Assembly: GCF_003855395.1 (NCBI RefSeq)
Contig: NZ_CP034015.1
Location: forward strand, 2,862,001 to 2,926,000
Reading direction: 5' to 3'
From: Shewanella livingstonensis
GTDB taxonomy: Bacteria; Pseudomonadota; Gammaproteobacteria; Enterobacterales; Shewanellaceae
Length of the DNA: 64,000 bases
Below, piece by piece: positions 34,036 through 42,302 of the stretch. The notes beneath the pieces were generated by a model. That model saw only the letters and a program-made list of their open reading frames with translations, was not told where the DNA came from and searched no databases. Position 1 is the first letter of the stretch, and every line of letters begins with the position of its first letter. Position numbers and translations under genes: made by a program.

Positions 34036-34662
34036 ATGTTCACGCAAATAATTAAATTTACCGTAAAGCCACAATATCAACAGAGCTTTAAAGATGCATT
34101 AATCACCAACAAGAATGGCACCCGTAAAGAAAAGGGTAATACAGATATGGCTATTTTTGTTGATAACACCAACCCGAATATATTCTTTGCTTACGAACGT
34201 TGGCAAGATGCGACCGCATTTGAGTTTCATAAAAACCAAGCTTATACCCAAGATTTTATTACGTTATTAGATGACACATTAGCCACTGCCCCACAAGTGT
34301 ACAAAGTAAATGATACCAAACCTTATCCAGTTGCGATGACACCTGCCAATCCCGAAGATGATATATTTTCAATTTTCTTTATTTTCCCAATTCATTCGGA
34401 ATTTCGTCAGCCTCTTTTGACACAGTTTGAAGACCATATTCAACACACTCGTCAAGAAAATGGTAATTTATTATTTGATCTTTACACCGTTCAAGATGAT
34501 GACAACACCTTAGTGGTTTATGAACATTGGCGTAAAGAGTCTGACGTATGGGATATCCATTTCAACCAACCTTATGCCAAAATCACAGGGGCAATAATGG
34601 AACAGGCGGTTGTGGGTGACATGCAACAATATATGCATTTTGTCAGTGAAATAAACGAATAA
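34036..34662 (+). CDS. Tandem ABM-domain protein (putative quinol monooxygenase)
   Basis: The protein is 208 residues from the ATG at 34036, six bases after GGAG; a TTG at 34024 is less likely. Two antibiotic-biosynthesis-monooxygenase (ABM) units of ~100 residues are visible, each with Ala/Val-Tyr-Glu-(Arg/His)-Trp followed by Phe/Ile-His-(Lys/Phe)-Asn-Gln-(Ala/Pro)-Tyr. Such ferredoxin-like proteins oxidise quinols or aromatics without cofactors (YgiN type); many have unknown substrates. Adjacent dehydrogenase and DUF1330 genes suggest shared control. Confidence 0.85.
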   Translation: MFTQIIKFTVKPQYQQSFKDALITNKNGTRKEKGNTDMAIFVDNTNPNIFFAYERWQDATAFEFHKNQAYTQDFITLLDDTLATAPQVYKVNDTKPYPVAMTPANPEDDIFSIFFIFPIHSEFRQPLLTQFEDHIQHTRQENGNLLFDLYTVQDDDNTLVVYEHWRKESDVWDIHFNQPYAKITGAIMEQAVVGDMQQYMHFVSEINE

Positions 34663-34675
34663 TAAGGAAAATTAA

Positions 34676-34981
34676 ATGAGCGCATTTTTTATCATTAATT
34701 ATGATGTTACCGATCCTGAAATGTATGCGAAATACAATCCAGGCTCAAATTCAATCACTGCCGGAACGGTTGCTAAACATGGCGGCACTATCCTCGCGGC
34801 TAGCGGCTCAGGTATCGATTTATTGGGTGAACAAGGCCAAATAAAAGTGATCATTGAGTTTCCAAACTCTCAAGCGGCAAAGGCGTGGTTAAACGACCCC
34901 GAATACGCCCCTGCTAAAGCGATTCGTTTAGCCGCAACTGACAATATTAACCAATATATTGTTGACGGTTTAGCACCTTAA
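34676..34981 (+). CDS. DUF1330 family protein
   Basis: A 101-residue protein with the ferredoxin-like dimeric barrel of DUF1330: Tyr-Asp-Val-Thr-Asp-Pro-Glu-Met-Tyr-Ala-Lys-Tyr near 10-20, a central His-Gly-Gly-Thr-Ile-Leu-Ala, and Val-Ile-Ile-Glu-Phe-Pro-Asn-Ser near 60. A clear AAGGAAA site lies before the ATG, and it starts 13 bp after the ABM gene, so both are co-transcribed. No enzymatic function is established for the family. Confidence 0.9.
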   Translation: MSAFFIINYDVTDPEMYAKYNPGSNSITAGTVAKHGGTILAASGSGIDLLGEQGQIKVIIEFPNSQAAKAWLNDPEYAPAKAIRLAATDNINQYIVDGLAP

Positions 34982-35062
34982 CGCTTGTGTTTTGATTCAC
35001 ATCAGTGCAGTTAAGTTAACGGCACTGAACTGACTAAATCTGCAAGTCTGTATTACAATCGT

Positions 35063-36025
35063 TTACGGTTTAGCTGAGCCATTATAGAGATGTTTATAAT
35101 TTGGCATGTGCGACAACCAAAAAGGCGGCGTGCCAATATAGTCTTGCACCGCCTTGATAAACTCACTCACTAGTAACGTTTGTTTACGATGTGGATACAC
35201 TGCATAAATGCCAGTATCCATAGTCGACAAACTATAATTCGTTAACAGCGGCACTAAATTAAATTCCGCAATCGGCTTTTCTAAGTTAAATAAATCAATC
35301 ATGGTATAGCCCAAACCATCTACCACTGCAGCAATCATCGAACTGACATCGCTCACTTTTAAATTACCCTGCATCTTATAATTTTTAAACTGCTCGCCCT
35401 GGGGATGTTGACTTAACCGCATCACATCTATGGATGATTCACCATTACTATAAATGACCGCGGGCAAGGTTATCAGTTGCTCTGGCGTCGTTGGCATACC
35501 GTAACGTTCAATAAAATTTTTGGAGGCCACTATCGCAAAATGGGTTTTGGCAATTTTCTTGGCAATCAAATTAGACTCTGCCAATCGCCCCACTCTAAAT
35601 GCCACGTCGAAGTGATCTGAAATAATATCAGCTTTACGGTCATCTAACGACACGGTTACTTTGACATTAGGATAACGTTTCATAAACTGGCTAATCACCG
35701 GCTGTAAATAGTGTTGGCCAAAGAAAATGGATGAGGTTATACGAATAATCCCTTTAGGCTCAGATTGATAGGAGTCTGCAATATTCTGAATATCACCTAA
35801 AGTGTTTATTAAAATATGGGCTTGCTCTAGAATTTCTTCACCTGCTGAGGTTAATGCAAATGAGCGAGTCGAGCGGTTAAGAAGCTGCACGCCTAATGTC
35901 GACTCTAACTTTTTAATTTGTTTAGAGAGTGACGAATTATCCATGTCATGTAACGCGGCCGCTTTGGCAAACGAGCCTTGTTGAACTACATCTAAAAATA
36001 ATCCCAGTTGAGTGGTCACGGACAT
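35063..36025 (-). CDS. LysR family regulator
   Basis: A 320-residue LysR-type protein of the CrgA/AaeR-like group. Helix-turn-helix: Gly-Ser-Phe-Ala-Lys-Ala-Ala-Ala-Leu-His-Asp-Met-Asp-Asn-Ser-Ser-Leu-Ser-Lys-Gln-Ile-Lys (~17-38); the effector domain begins near 90 (Gly-Ile-Ile-Arg-Ile-Thr-Ser-Ser). Convergent to the DUF1330 gene and in tandem with a second LysR gene 79 bp upstream. Probable target: the dehydrogenase/ABM/DUF1330 genes or the divergent dioxygenase; not resolved. Confidence 0.9.
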   Translation of the reverse strand: MSVTTQLGLFLDVVQQGSFAKAAALHDMDNSSLSKQIKKLESTLGVQLLNRSTRSFALTSAGEEILEQAHILINTLGDIQNIADSYQSEPKGIIRITSSIFFGQHYLQPVISQFMKRYPNVKVTVSLDDRKADIISDHFDVAFRVGRLAESNLIAKKIAKTHFAIVASKNFIERYGMPTTPEQLITLPAVIYSNGESSIDVMRLSQHPQGEQFKNYKMQGNLKVSDVSSMIAAVVDGLGYTMIDLFNLEKPIAEFNLVPLLTNYSLSTMDTGIYAVYPHRKQTLLVSEFIKAVQDYIGTPPFWLSHMPNYKHLYNGSAKP

Positions 36026-36104
36026 AATATTCCCAGCAATTAAGTTATAAGTTTAGTACTAAATATGATTGTTGATAAGTAACGGATGACGAAAAACAAT
36101 CATT

Positions 36105-37010
36105 TTACAGTACATCATCCCAGTAAGGCGTTTGACCATAATATTGGCTCACGAAATTAACAAAACACTGCACTTTCGCCGCTAAAAACTGTCTATTAGC
36201 ATACACCATATACAAACCCATTGGCTTAGGTTCAAAATTTCTGAGTATGCGTACAAGTTTACCTTCAGCTAACGCTTTACTGGCGATAAACGTGGGTTGA
36301 ATAACGATTCCACCCCCTAAAATAGCCGTATTCACTAACAGTTCACCATTATTGGCTATCAGATTTTCGTTAAACTTAAGCGACTGACTGGTTTGTTCAA
36401 AACCAGCAAATAACATAGCATCGTCTGAGTATGAATATTTAAGATAAGTATGATGTTGTAATTCTGCCGGTGTTTTCGGTATCCCCTGATGCACTAAATA
36501 ATCTGCCGAGGCCATAATAGCAATGTAAATGGGCGCAACCTTTTTACCAATATAAGATGAGTCAGCCAAATGACCAATGCGGATTGCTACATCAATCCCG
36601 TCCTCGACAATATCTACTTTTAAATCGGTTAGCTTAATATTCAGTTTAATCGCGGGATAAGCCTGCTGAAAATCCATTAATAACTGTGGTAAATGCAAAC
36701 TGCCAAAGGACATGGGCGCACTGACCGTTAAGGTGCCCGACACCACTTCGGCATGTTGTGTTAATTCATTTTCCATTTCATCGATATCGGCAATCACTTG
36801 CACACAACGTTGATAATACTCTGCGCCCGCTTGAGTCAAACTCAATCGACGAGTGGTGCGTTGCAATAACCGCGTGTGTAAACTTTGCTCTAAAGCCGAA
36901 ATATACTTGCTCACCAATTGTGGTGATAAATTCAATTTATCAGCCGCTTTAGTAAACGCCCCTTCTTGCACCACGGTCAAAAAGGTTCTCATGGTGTCGA
37001 GTTTATCCAT
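36105..37010 (-). CDS. LysR family regulator divergent from the dioxygenase-like gene
   Basis: A 301-residue LysR-type protein with N-terminal Met-Arg-Thr-Phe-Leu-Thr-Val-Val-Gln-Glu-Gly-Ala-Phe-Thr-Lys-Ala-Ala and helix-turn-helix Ser-Pro-Gln-Leu-Val-Ser-Lys-Tyr-Ile (~27-35), then an effector domain. It belongs to the same subgroup as the neighbouring LysR protein, and the two are probably paralogues. The 132-bp divergent gap to the dioxygenase-like gene at 37143 makes that gene its likely target (inference). Confidence 0.9.
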   Translation of the reverse strand: MDKLDTMRTFLTVVQEGAFTKAADKLNLSPQLVSKYISALEQSLHTRLLQRTTRRLSLTQAGAEYYQRCVQVIADIDEMENELTQHAEVVSGTLTVSAPMSFGSLHLPQLLMDFQQAYPAIKLNIKLTDLKVDIVEDGIDVAIRIGHLADSSYIGKKVAPIYIAIMASADYLVHQGIPKTPAELQHHTYLKYSYSDDAMLFAGFEQTSQSLKFNENLIANNGELLVNTAILGGGIVIQPTFIASKALAEGKLVRILRNFEPKPMGLYMVYANRQFLAAKVQCFVNFVSQYYGQTPYWDDVL

Positions 37011-37142
37011 ACATTAACAACGCTATGTTGATTGTTTATCCATTATAAGCATGTTTATCATCTATGTGACTAACAATATAATGTTGGCCAAAGCCGATTC
37101 AAAAACGCTAAATCAACCCATTGGCATTACACGAGGTAGAAT

Positions 37143-37928
37143 ATGAAGCAACTTCAACATCCGCTGTTTATATCGCATGGATCGCCTATGATGGCGGTTG
37201 AAAACAGCAACACATCGCGTTTTTTACAACGACTAGGCCAACAGCTTCCTACCCCAAAAGCCATTGTGGTATTTTCGGCCCATTTAGATGTCACCGAAGA
37301 TGTGGTAATTACCGCTGGAACGCAGCCCAAAACGGTACACGATTTTTATGGTTTCCCTAATGAACTGTATCAAATTCGCTACCCTGCACCTGGCGCACCT
37401 GTATTGGCAAAACAAATTGCCGACACGTTTATGAGTGCAGGTATTAAGGTCAATTTATCTCTAACACAAGGTTGGGATCATGGCGTGTGGATCCCACTGA
37501 AATTAATGTACCCGCACGCGAACATTCCCATTGTACAAATATCGATTAATACCCGTGTAAGTGCAGCAGAAAACTATCGATATGGACAGCTTATAGCATC
37601 GTTAAAACACCACAACATTCTTATCATTGGTTCTGGTGGAATAAGCCATAATTTAAGCGAGGTTTTTCGTCAGCCTAAAACACCCAATGGCGTTGATATG
37701 ATGAATCAATTCACAAAGTGGGTTGAAGAGAAATTAGTAAATAATGATACCGAATCGTTGTTGAGCTACATGCAGCTCGCGCCGTTTGCCCAGTTTAATC
37801 ATCCGACTCAGGAACATTTTTTACCGCTTATTGCTATTTTAGGTGCAAGTGAAGCAAGTGTTGCCCAAAAAATACACCAAGATGTTGAGTATGAATTGTT
37901 AGCACTCGATGCTTACTCGTTTATGTAA
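37143..37928 (+). CDS. DODA-type extradiol dioxygenase (YgiD-like)
   Basis: A 261-residue class III extradiol dioxygenase. Metal ligands fit the YgiD/DODA pattern: His in Ile-Ser-His-Gly-Ser-Pro (~11), Phe-Ser-Ala-His-Leu-Asp (~47), and Ile-Gly-Ser-Gly-Gly-Ile-Ser-His-Asn (~167); a further His lies in Trp-Asp-His-Gly-Val-Trp (~113). In YgiD the metal is Zn or Fe and the activity is ring opening of catechols such as L-DOPA; the physiological role in bacteria is uncertain. It is a single gene with a GAGG-like site before the ATG and a divergent LysR gene. Confidence 0.9.
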   Translation: MKQLQHPLFISHGSPMMAVENSNTSRFLQRLGQQLPTPKAIVVFSAHLDVTEDVVITAGTQPKTVHDFYGFPNELYQIRYPAPGAPVLAKQIADTFMSAGIKVNLSLTQGWDHGVWIPLKLMYPHANIPIVQISINTRVSAAENYRYGQLIASLKHHNILIIGSGGISHNLSEVFRQPKTPNGVDMMNQFTKWVEEKLVNNDTESLLSYMQLAPFAQFNHPTQEHFLPLIAILGASEASVAQKIHQDVEYELLALDAYSFM

Positions 37929-38268
37929 ACAGGATGTATTAGATAATACACATAGAGTAAAAATTTAAGCTTATATATTCGCAATACTAATAATAACTAT
38001 TGAATAACATAGCCGCTATCACATGACGGTAATTTAAACATATTGGACGTAGTAGGTAATTCGTCATAAACTGCAATGAAGTCTTATATTTCATTGTCGA
38101 TACATTTATAAACTCTTCCTAAGTGTTTTGGTAAAAGCTTGATCTTCATTGAGTTATTTCGCTTATATTACAGTGCTGAATACGCTATATTATTAAACAT
38201 ATCTTGCTATAACAATATCATGTCTAGCATGGCTCATACGTTGATAAGTAACCCCAAGGAAACGATTT
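37929..38268. other. Intergenic region before the HD-GYP gene
   Basis: 340 bp of AT-rich DNA with no gene or strong repeat. An AAGGA ribosome site for the next gene lies at its right end. Confidence 0.5.
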
Positions 38269-39486
38269 ATGCTGATTGAACATGACATTACTGACGTTTG
38301 TGTTGGAATGTATGTGGTCGAAATAACCGAACCCAAAGATACGTTTTCGCTCGCTAAACCTGGTGTGCTTAAAAGCGAACGAGTCATTGAAGCATTAAAG
38401 CGAAAATCGGTTACTAAACTGCTTATTGATACCAGTAAAACTGAAGTTATTGTCGAAAAAGCTGAGCAAAAAATCAGTGTGCCTAAGTCTCAACCGCCTC
38501 GTAAACTCACGCCTGCACGCACCGATGTTAAAGCAAATTTCTTTAATCAAGAAATAGTGAGAGCACGCCAAGTGTTTAATGAGTCAAAAGACATTCAAAA
38601 AAAGCTGTTTCATAATGCACAGCATGGTTTGCCTCTGGACATGGATCCGGTACAAAAAATTACCGCTGAATCCACAGATTTAATTTTTAATAATCCAAAT
38701 GCTTTGTCATGTGTGATTAATATTCGTAATAAAGATGAATATTTATTAGAACATTCTGTGTCTGTGTCCGTGCTGATGACCATGTTTGCCGTGTACAAAA
38801 AAATTGACAAAGACATTGTTAATCAATTAGCTATTGGTGCATTTTTACATGATGTTGGAAAAATCATGATCCCCGACCGCATTCTGAATAAACCCGATAG
38901 GCTAACTGAAGAAGAGTTTCATATTATGAAAACTCACGCCAGTTACTCAATTGAGATAATGAAAAATACCCCAGGCATTAGTGCACTGAGTTTAGAAGTA
39001 GCCAGTTTGCATCACGAAAAACTAAATGGACTAGGTTACCCATTTGGCGTACCAGCGGAAAAAATAACCCTTTACGGCCGCATGATCAGCATATGCGATA
39101 TTTTCGATGCACTGACTTCACACCGCTGTTATAAACAAGGTTATGCCCAGGTCAAAGCGTTCAGTATTTTACGCGCCTTAGCTGAAAACAATGAATTAGA
39201 TAAAGACTTAGTTGACCAGTTTATTCGCTGTATGGGCGTTTATCCTGTCGGCTCAGTAGTACAACTTGAGTCAAACAGATTGGCTATTGTTCAAGGCCAT
39301 AATTTACAAGATCCTATCCGGCCACTGGTTAAACCGTTTTATCATTTAAAACCAGACCATTTTGAAACTGGGCAAAAAATTGATTTAGCCACCGTCACTG
39401 ACGACATCATAGTTAAATGTGTTCGTGCTGATGACTTTAACCTGAACATGGAACAAATTATTGAGTTCTTAGCGAACGAAGGCTAA
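38269..39486 (+). CDS. HD-GYP domain cyclic-di-GMP phosphodiesterase with DUF3391
   Basis: A 405-residue cytosolic protein. The N-terminal ~130 residues are a DUF3391 domain (Ile-Thr-Asp-Val-Cys-Val-Gly-Met-Tyr-Val). The HD-GYP domain carries Phe-Leu-His-Asp-Val-Gly-Lys (194-198 region), Leu-His-His-Glu-Lys-Leu-Asn-Gly-Leu-Gly-Tyr-Pro (247-258) and the later Asp-Ile-Phe-Asp-Ala-Leu-Thr (~275), so all metal-binding and GYP residues are intact. It should hydrolyse c-di-GMP to pGpG or GMP and so favour motility over biofilm. No membrane segment or separate sensor domain is visible. AAGGAAA precedes the ATG. Monocistronic. Confidence 0.95.
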   Translation: MLIEHDITDVCVGMYVVEITEPKDTFSLAKPGVLKSERVIEALKRKSVTKLLIDTSKTEVIVEKAEQKISVPKSQPPRKLTPARTDVKANFFNQEIVRARQVFNESKDIQKKLFHNAQHGLPLDMDPVQKITAESTDLIFNNPNALSCVINIRNKDEYLLEHSVSVSVLMTMFAVYKKIDKDIVNQLAIGAFLHDVGKIMIPDRILNKPDRLTEEEFHIMKTHASYSIEIMKNTPGISALSLEVASLHHEKLNGLGYPFGVPAEKITLYGRMISICDIFDALTSHRCYKQGYAQVKAFSILRALAENNELDKDLVDQFIRCMGVYPVGSVVQLESNRLAIVQGHNLQDPIRPLVKPFYHLKPDHFETGQKIDLATVTDDIIVKCVRADDFNLNMEQIIEFLANEG

Positions 39487-39497
39487 CAAATAAAACC

Positions 39498-39533
39498 AGC
39501 TCAATTGGCCACTAATGGCTAATTGAGCTTTTT
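39498..39533 (+). terminator. Terminator of the HD-GYP gene
   Basis: AGCTCAATT-GGCC (39498-39510) pairs with GGCT-AATTGAGCT (39517-39529), then five T's. Confidence 0.85.
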
Positions 39534-39708
39534 ACTCTCTGACTTATTTAGCTTATGCTCACTCACAAGACTATTTTGATGATTTAAATAATTTAGGCAA
39601 TTAACGAGTGCCCAGCACTTCAAACACATTATGGTTAAACCCGCTTAACCATCAACCTGCCAATATTCACTATGCACTACTCTAAACATCTTATTCATGA
39701 TCTAACTA

Positions 39709-39951
39709 ATGGTTAACATATACCCAGCAGCCTTACCATTACCTATCAAAGTATGCTTGCAAGCTATTGAAGTCCCATTTATCCACATCTCTCAGTTTAT
39801 GACTTCGTTTGTTGAATTTATTCCCGGTGGCATCACTGCGAGCTTTTCTACCGCAATGCTACTAGCCAGTATTGTGGCTGTGGTATTGGTCGCCATACAG
39901 TTCAGCGACAATAAAAGTGTCAGCAAACCTACAACAGATAACAAACGTTAA
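39709..39951 (+). CDS. Small hypothetical membrane protein
   Basis: An 80-residue frame with one clear transmembrane segment (about 48-65: Met-Leu-Leu-Ala-Ser-Ile-Val-Ala-Val-Val-Leu-Val-Ala) and a polar Lys-rich C-terminus. The ATG lacks an obvious ribosome site, and I recognise no family. Being isolated between a terminator and a decayed gene, it is only weakly supported. Confidence 0.35.
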   Translation: MVNIYPAALPLPIKVCLQAIEVPFIHISQFMTSFVEFIPGGITASFSTAMLLASIVAVVLVAIQFSDNKSVSKPTTDNKR

Positions 39952-40028
39952 CCAACTCAATGATTGTCAGCCGTTATTTTGTCAGCATAGCGGCTAAATC
40001 AACCTTAAATCAGTGCCTTGATTCTCGC

Positions 40029-40440
40029 TTATTGCGAGTGAAAAAATAGGTTATGTTGATGCAATACAATATTGCTTTGTACGATATCCTGAGTCATCAA
40101 TCGACACGCTTCGTCGGCTTCAAAATGATATCCCAAAGATTTCCGGTTATCGGTAAATGAATCCACTAAGTTATCTGCATGATACAAACTGTATACAGAA
40201 GTCCTAAACGCATCAGGAATAATAATGTAACCTTTATCGCCAATCAGATTTGCTTAACCTGCATCGGAAAAACGTCATTAAACACACCATCACCTCAGCA
40301 CTTTCACCAAAAAATCACGTCATCATCTACGCCAGTTTGACAAATATGAGCATCAACATACAGATTATCGATATCAGCGTTAAGAAAGTAGTCCGCTATC
40401 GCTAACGGATAAATCTTGACCCAATAATGCTGCAATTCCT
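40029..40440 (-). pseudogene. Decayed gene of unknown family
   Basis: On the minus strand GGAGGAGG precedes a TTG-initiated frame (about 40435 downward) reading Tyr-Trp-Val-Lys-Ile-Tyr-Pro-Leu-Ala-Ile and Asp-Ile-Asp-Asn-Leu-Tyr-Val-Asp-Ala-His, which stops near 40305. After a ~80-bp scrambled part a second frame continues with Gly-Asp-Lys-Gly-Tyr-Ile-Ile-Ile-Pro-Asp-Ala-Phe-Arg to TAA at 40029. The codon use is gene-like in both halves, so this looks like one gene broken by indels. The product was not identified. Confidence 0.5.
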
Positions 40441-40678
40441 CCTCCACTAATAATGTCCTAGTTTAATCTAGTCATTCATTTTACTTCACGTTAACTCTAT
40501 AGTCAGACGGTGTAATCTATGCCATATTCACTACAATACGTCTAGGATTGATTAATGAATAGTTTCAACGAAATATCATCATATTTTTGCATTGACGGCC
40601 ATTAAGTATTGGCTGGGTGTGCTACTTTAATGGATAGATGTTTAATGGTAGATATTTAATATTATACGACAAGGGCCA

Positions 40679-41752
40679 ATGCAAACTCTAATCCATGACT
40701 ATATCAAAGCAATATTACCGCCTAGGCCAAACGATAGCCATAAAATGACTTTCGGCAACGTCCTTAATATTGCTGGTTCAATTAATTATCGCGGTGCGGC
40801 TTATCTGTCGAGTATATCGGCGTTGCGAGTGGGTGCAGGTTATGTGACTTTAGCCAGTAGCCCGATTGTGTGTGACAGTGTGAGTGCATTAACGCCCAAT
40901 GTTGTTACCCTGCCGCTGTTGATTAGTCCAACAGAAAAGGATCATATTCTCACCCAACCGACTGATTTATTGTTAAAACAGCTGCCATCGACCAATATGC
41001 AATCGATGGATGTACAAACAATCGATGCAAAAGCCGTGTTACAACTTCGCGATAAACTCACCCAAGCCAGCGTCATTTCTATAGGCAGTGGCTTAAGCCT
41101 TGGCCAAAGTACTGACCAACTCAGCGTTAACGCTATTCATAATTCTCTCGATAATAAAAACCATAGCAATAACCATTTAAATAGCTTAATCGTTCCTGAA
41201 GGTAATAGAGGTTTTTTTTATGCACTGCTCAGGGAAATTCAAACTAACACTAATCCAGTGATTTTCGATGCCGATGCGCTTAACTTTATCAGTGGTTTAT
41301 CTCACGCTAGCGGCACAATGCAAACACCAATAATCCTACCCAAAAACAGCATTATCACTCCTCATCCAAAGGAGTTATCTCGATTATTAAATGTTGATGT
41401 CAGCAAGATCCAAGCTCAACGAGTCTATTATGCCAATATTGCAGCCAAACAATATAAAACAGTGGTCGTACTTAAAGGTCAACACACCGTGATTAGTGAT
41501 GGCGAGCGAGTCTTCATCAACCCAACGGGTAATAGTGCGCTAGCCAAAGCAGGCACTGGCGATGTGTTAACGGGTATGATAGCTGGATTTTGTGCTCAGG
41601 GTGCTAGTCCAATTAATGCTGCGTGTTTAGGGGTATATTTGCACGGTTTAGCGGGCGACATTGCCGCAAAGGATTTAAGCCAATATAGCGTGTTAGCGAG
41701 TGATCTGCTTAACTATATTCCTCAAGCTATCTTAAAAGTATTAACGCTTTAA
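40679..41752 (+). CDS. nnrD: ADP/ATP-dependent NAD(P)H-hydrate dehydratase
   Basis: A 357-residue ribokinase-fold enzyme that repairs hydrated NAD(P)H in the cytosol. Visible are Gly-Asn-Val-Leu-Asn-Ile-Ala-Gly-Ser (~27-35), Arg-Gly-Ala-Ala-Tyr-Leu-Ser (~39-45), Arg-Val-Gly-Ala-Gly-Tyr-Val-Thr, Asp-Ala-Asp-Ala-Leu-Asn (~198-203), Thr-Pro-His-Pro-Lys-Glu (~225-230) and the catalytic Lys-Ala-Gly-Thr-Gly-Asp-Val-Leu-Thr-Gly (~299-308). Unlike E. coli YjeF it lacks the epimerase domain, and it carries a ~70-residue low-complexity insert (about 85-165) with Asn/His-rich patches. GGGCC precedes the ATG weakly. A second, bifunctional copy elsewhere is likely, and this one may be a paralogue. Confidence 0.85.
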   Translation: MQTLIHDYIKAILPPRPNDSHKMTFGNVLNIAGSINYRGAAYLSSISALRVGAGYVTLASSPIVCDSVSALTPNVVTLPLLISPTEKDHILTQPTDLLLKQLPSTNMQSMDVQTIDAKAVLQLRDKLTQASVISIGSGLSLGQSTDQLSVNAIHNSLDNKNHSNNHLNSLIVPEGNRGFFYALLREIQTNTNPVIFDADALNFISGLSHASGTMQTPIILPKNSIITPHPKELSRLLNVDVSKIQAQRVYYANIAAKQYKTVVVLKGQHTVISDGERVFINPTGNSALAKAGTGDVLTGMIAGFCAQGASPINAACLGVYLHGLAGDIAAKDLSQYSVLASDLLNYIPQAILKVLTL

Positions 41753-42302
41753 TCATAAATATTGTTGTTACTCAATAGACGTGAGATGAATAGCAATGCT
41801 TAACCTTTTTAGCCAATGCAAAGCGCCTTATAACAAGCGTCACTTTTGAGTCGACTTAACAATCACAATCCAACATACTCACTTAAGTTATCAATGCAAC
41901 ACAATGAAAGCGCTGGCCTAATAGTTTTTCTGAAAAATATCAGACCGATATAGCCCCTCCGATGTGTACCTGCGATCTGTAAATAGGTTACGTTTACTTG
42001 ACCTAACTATATTATTCATCCACTCTTACTTTAATCCGTTTCTTGTTGTTTTATCCATTATTAAACATCAGTAAATTAATGATTCCAGAGCTGGATGGGA
42101 GCAACTGGGATACTCTGGTACTCATCCAAACTGAACGTGGTTTGTGTTGTTATTCCTAGATATTAGCCGTAAAAACACAGTAGTAGACCCACAGCTAAAT
42201 ATTCAATAACAACGATAGATTCCCATGTTACGTCGTTTACTCGTATAATATCGACATAGCTATAAACAAAGCTCCAGTCATCACACATTAACAGGCCTAT
42301 TC
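41753..42302. other. 550-bp intergenic region
   Basis: No gene, RNA or repeat was recognised. It contains the promoter of the DUF294 gene. Confidence 0.5.
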
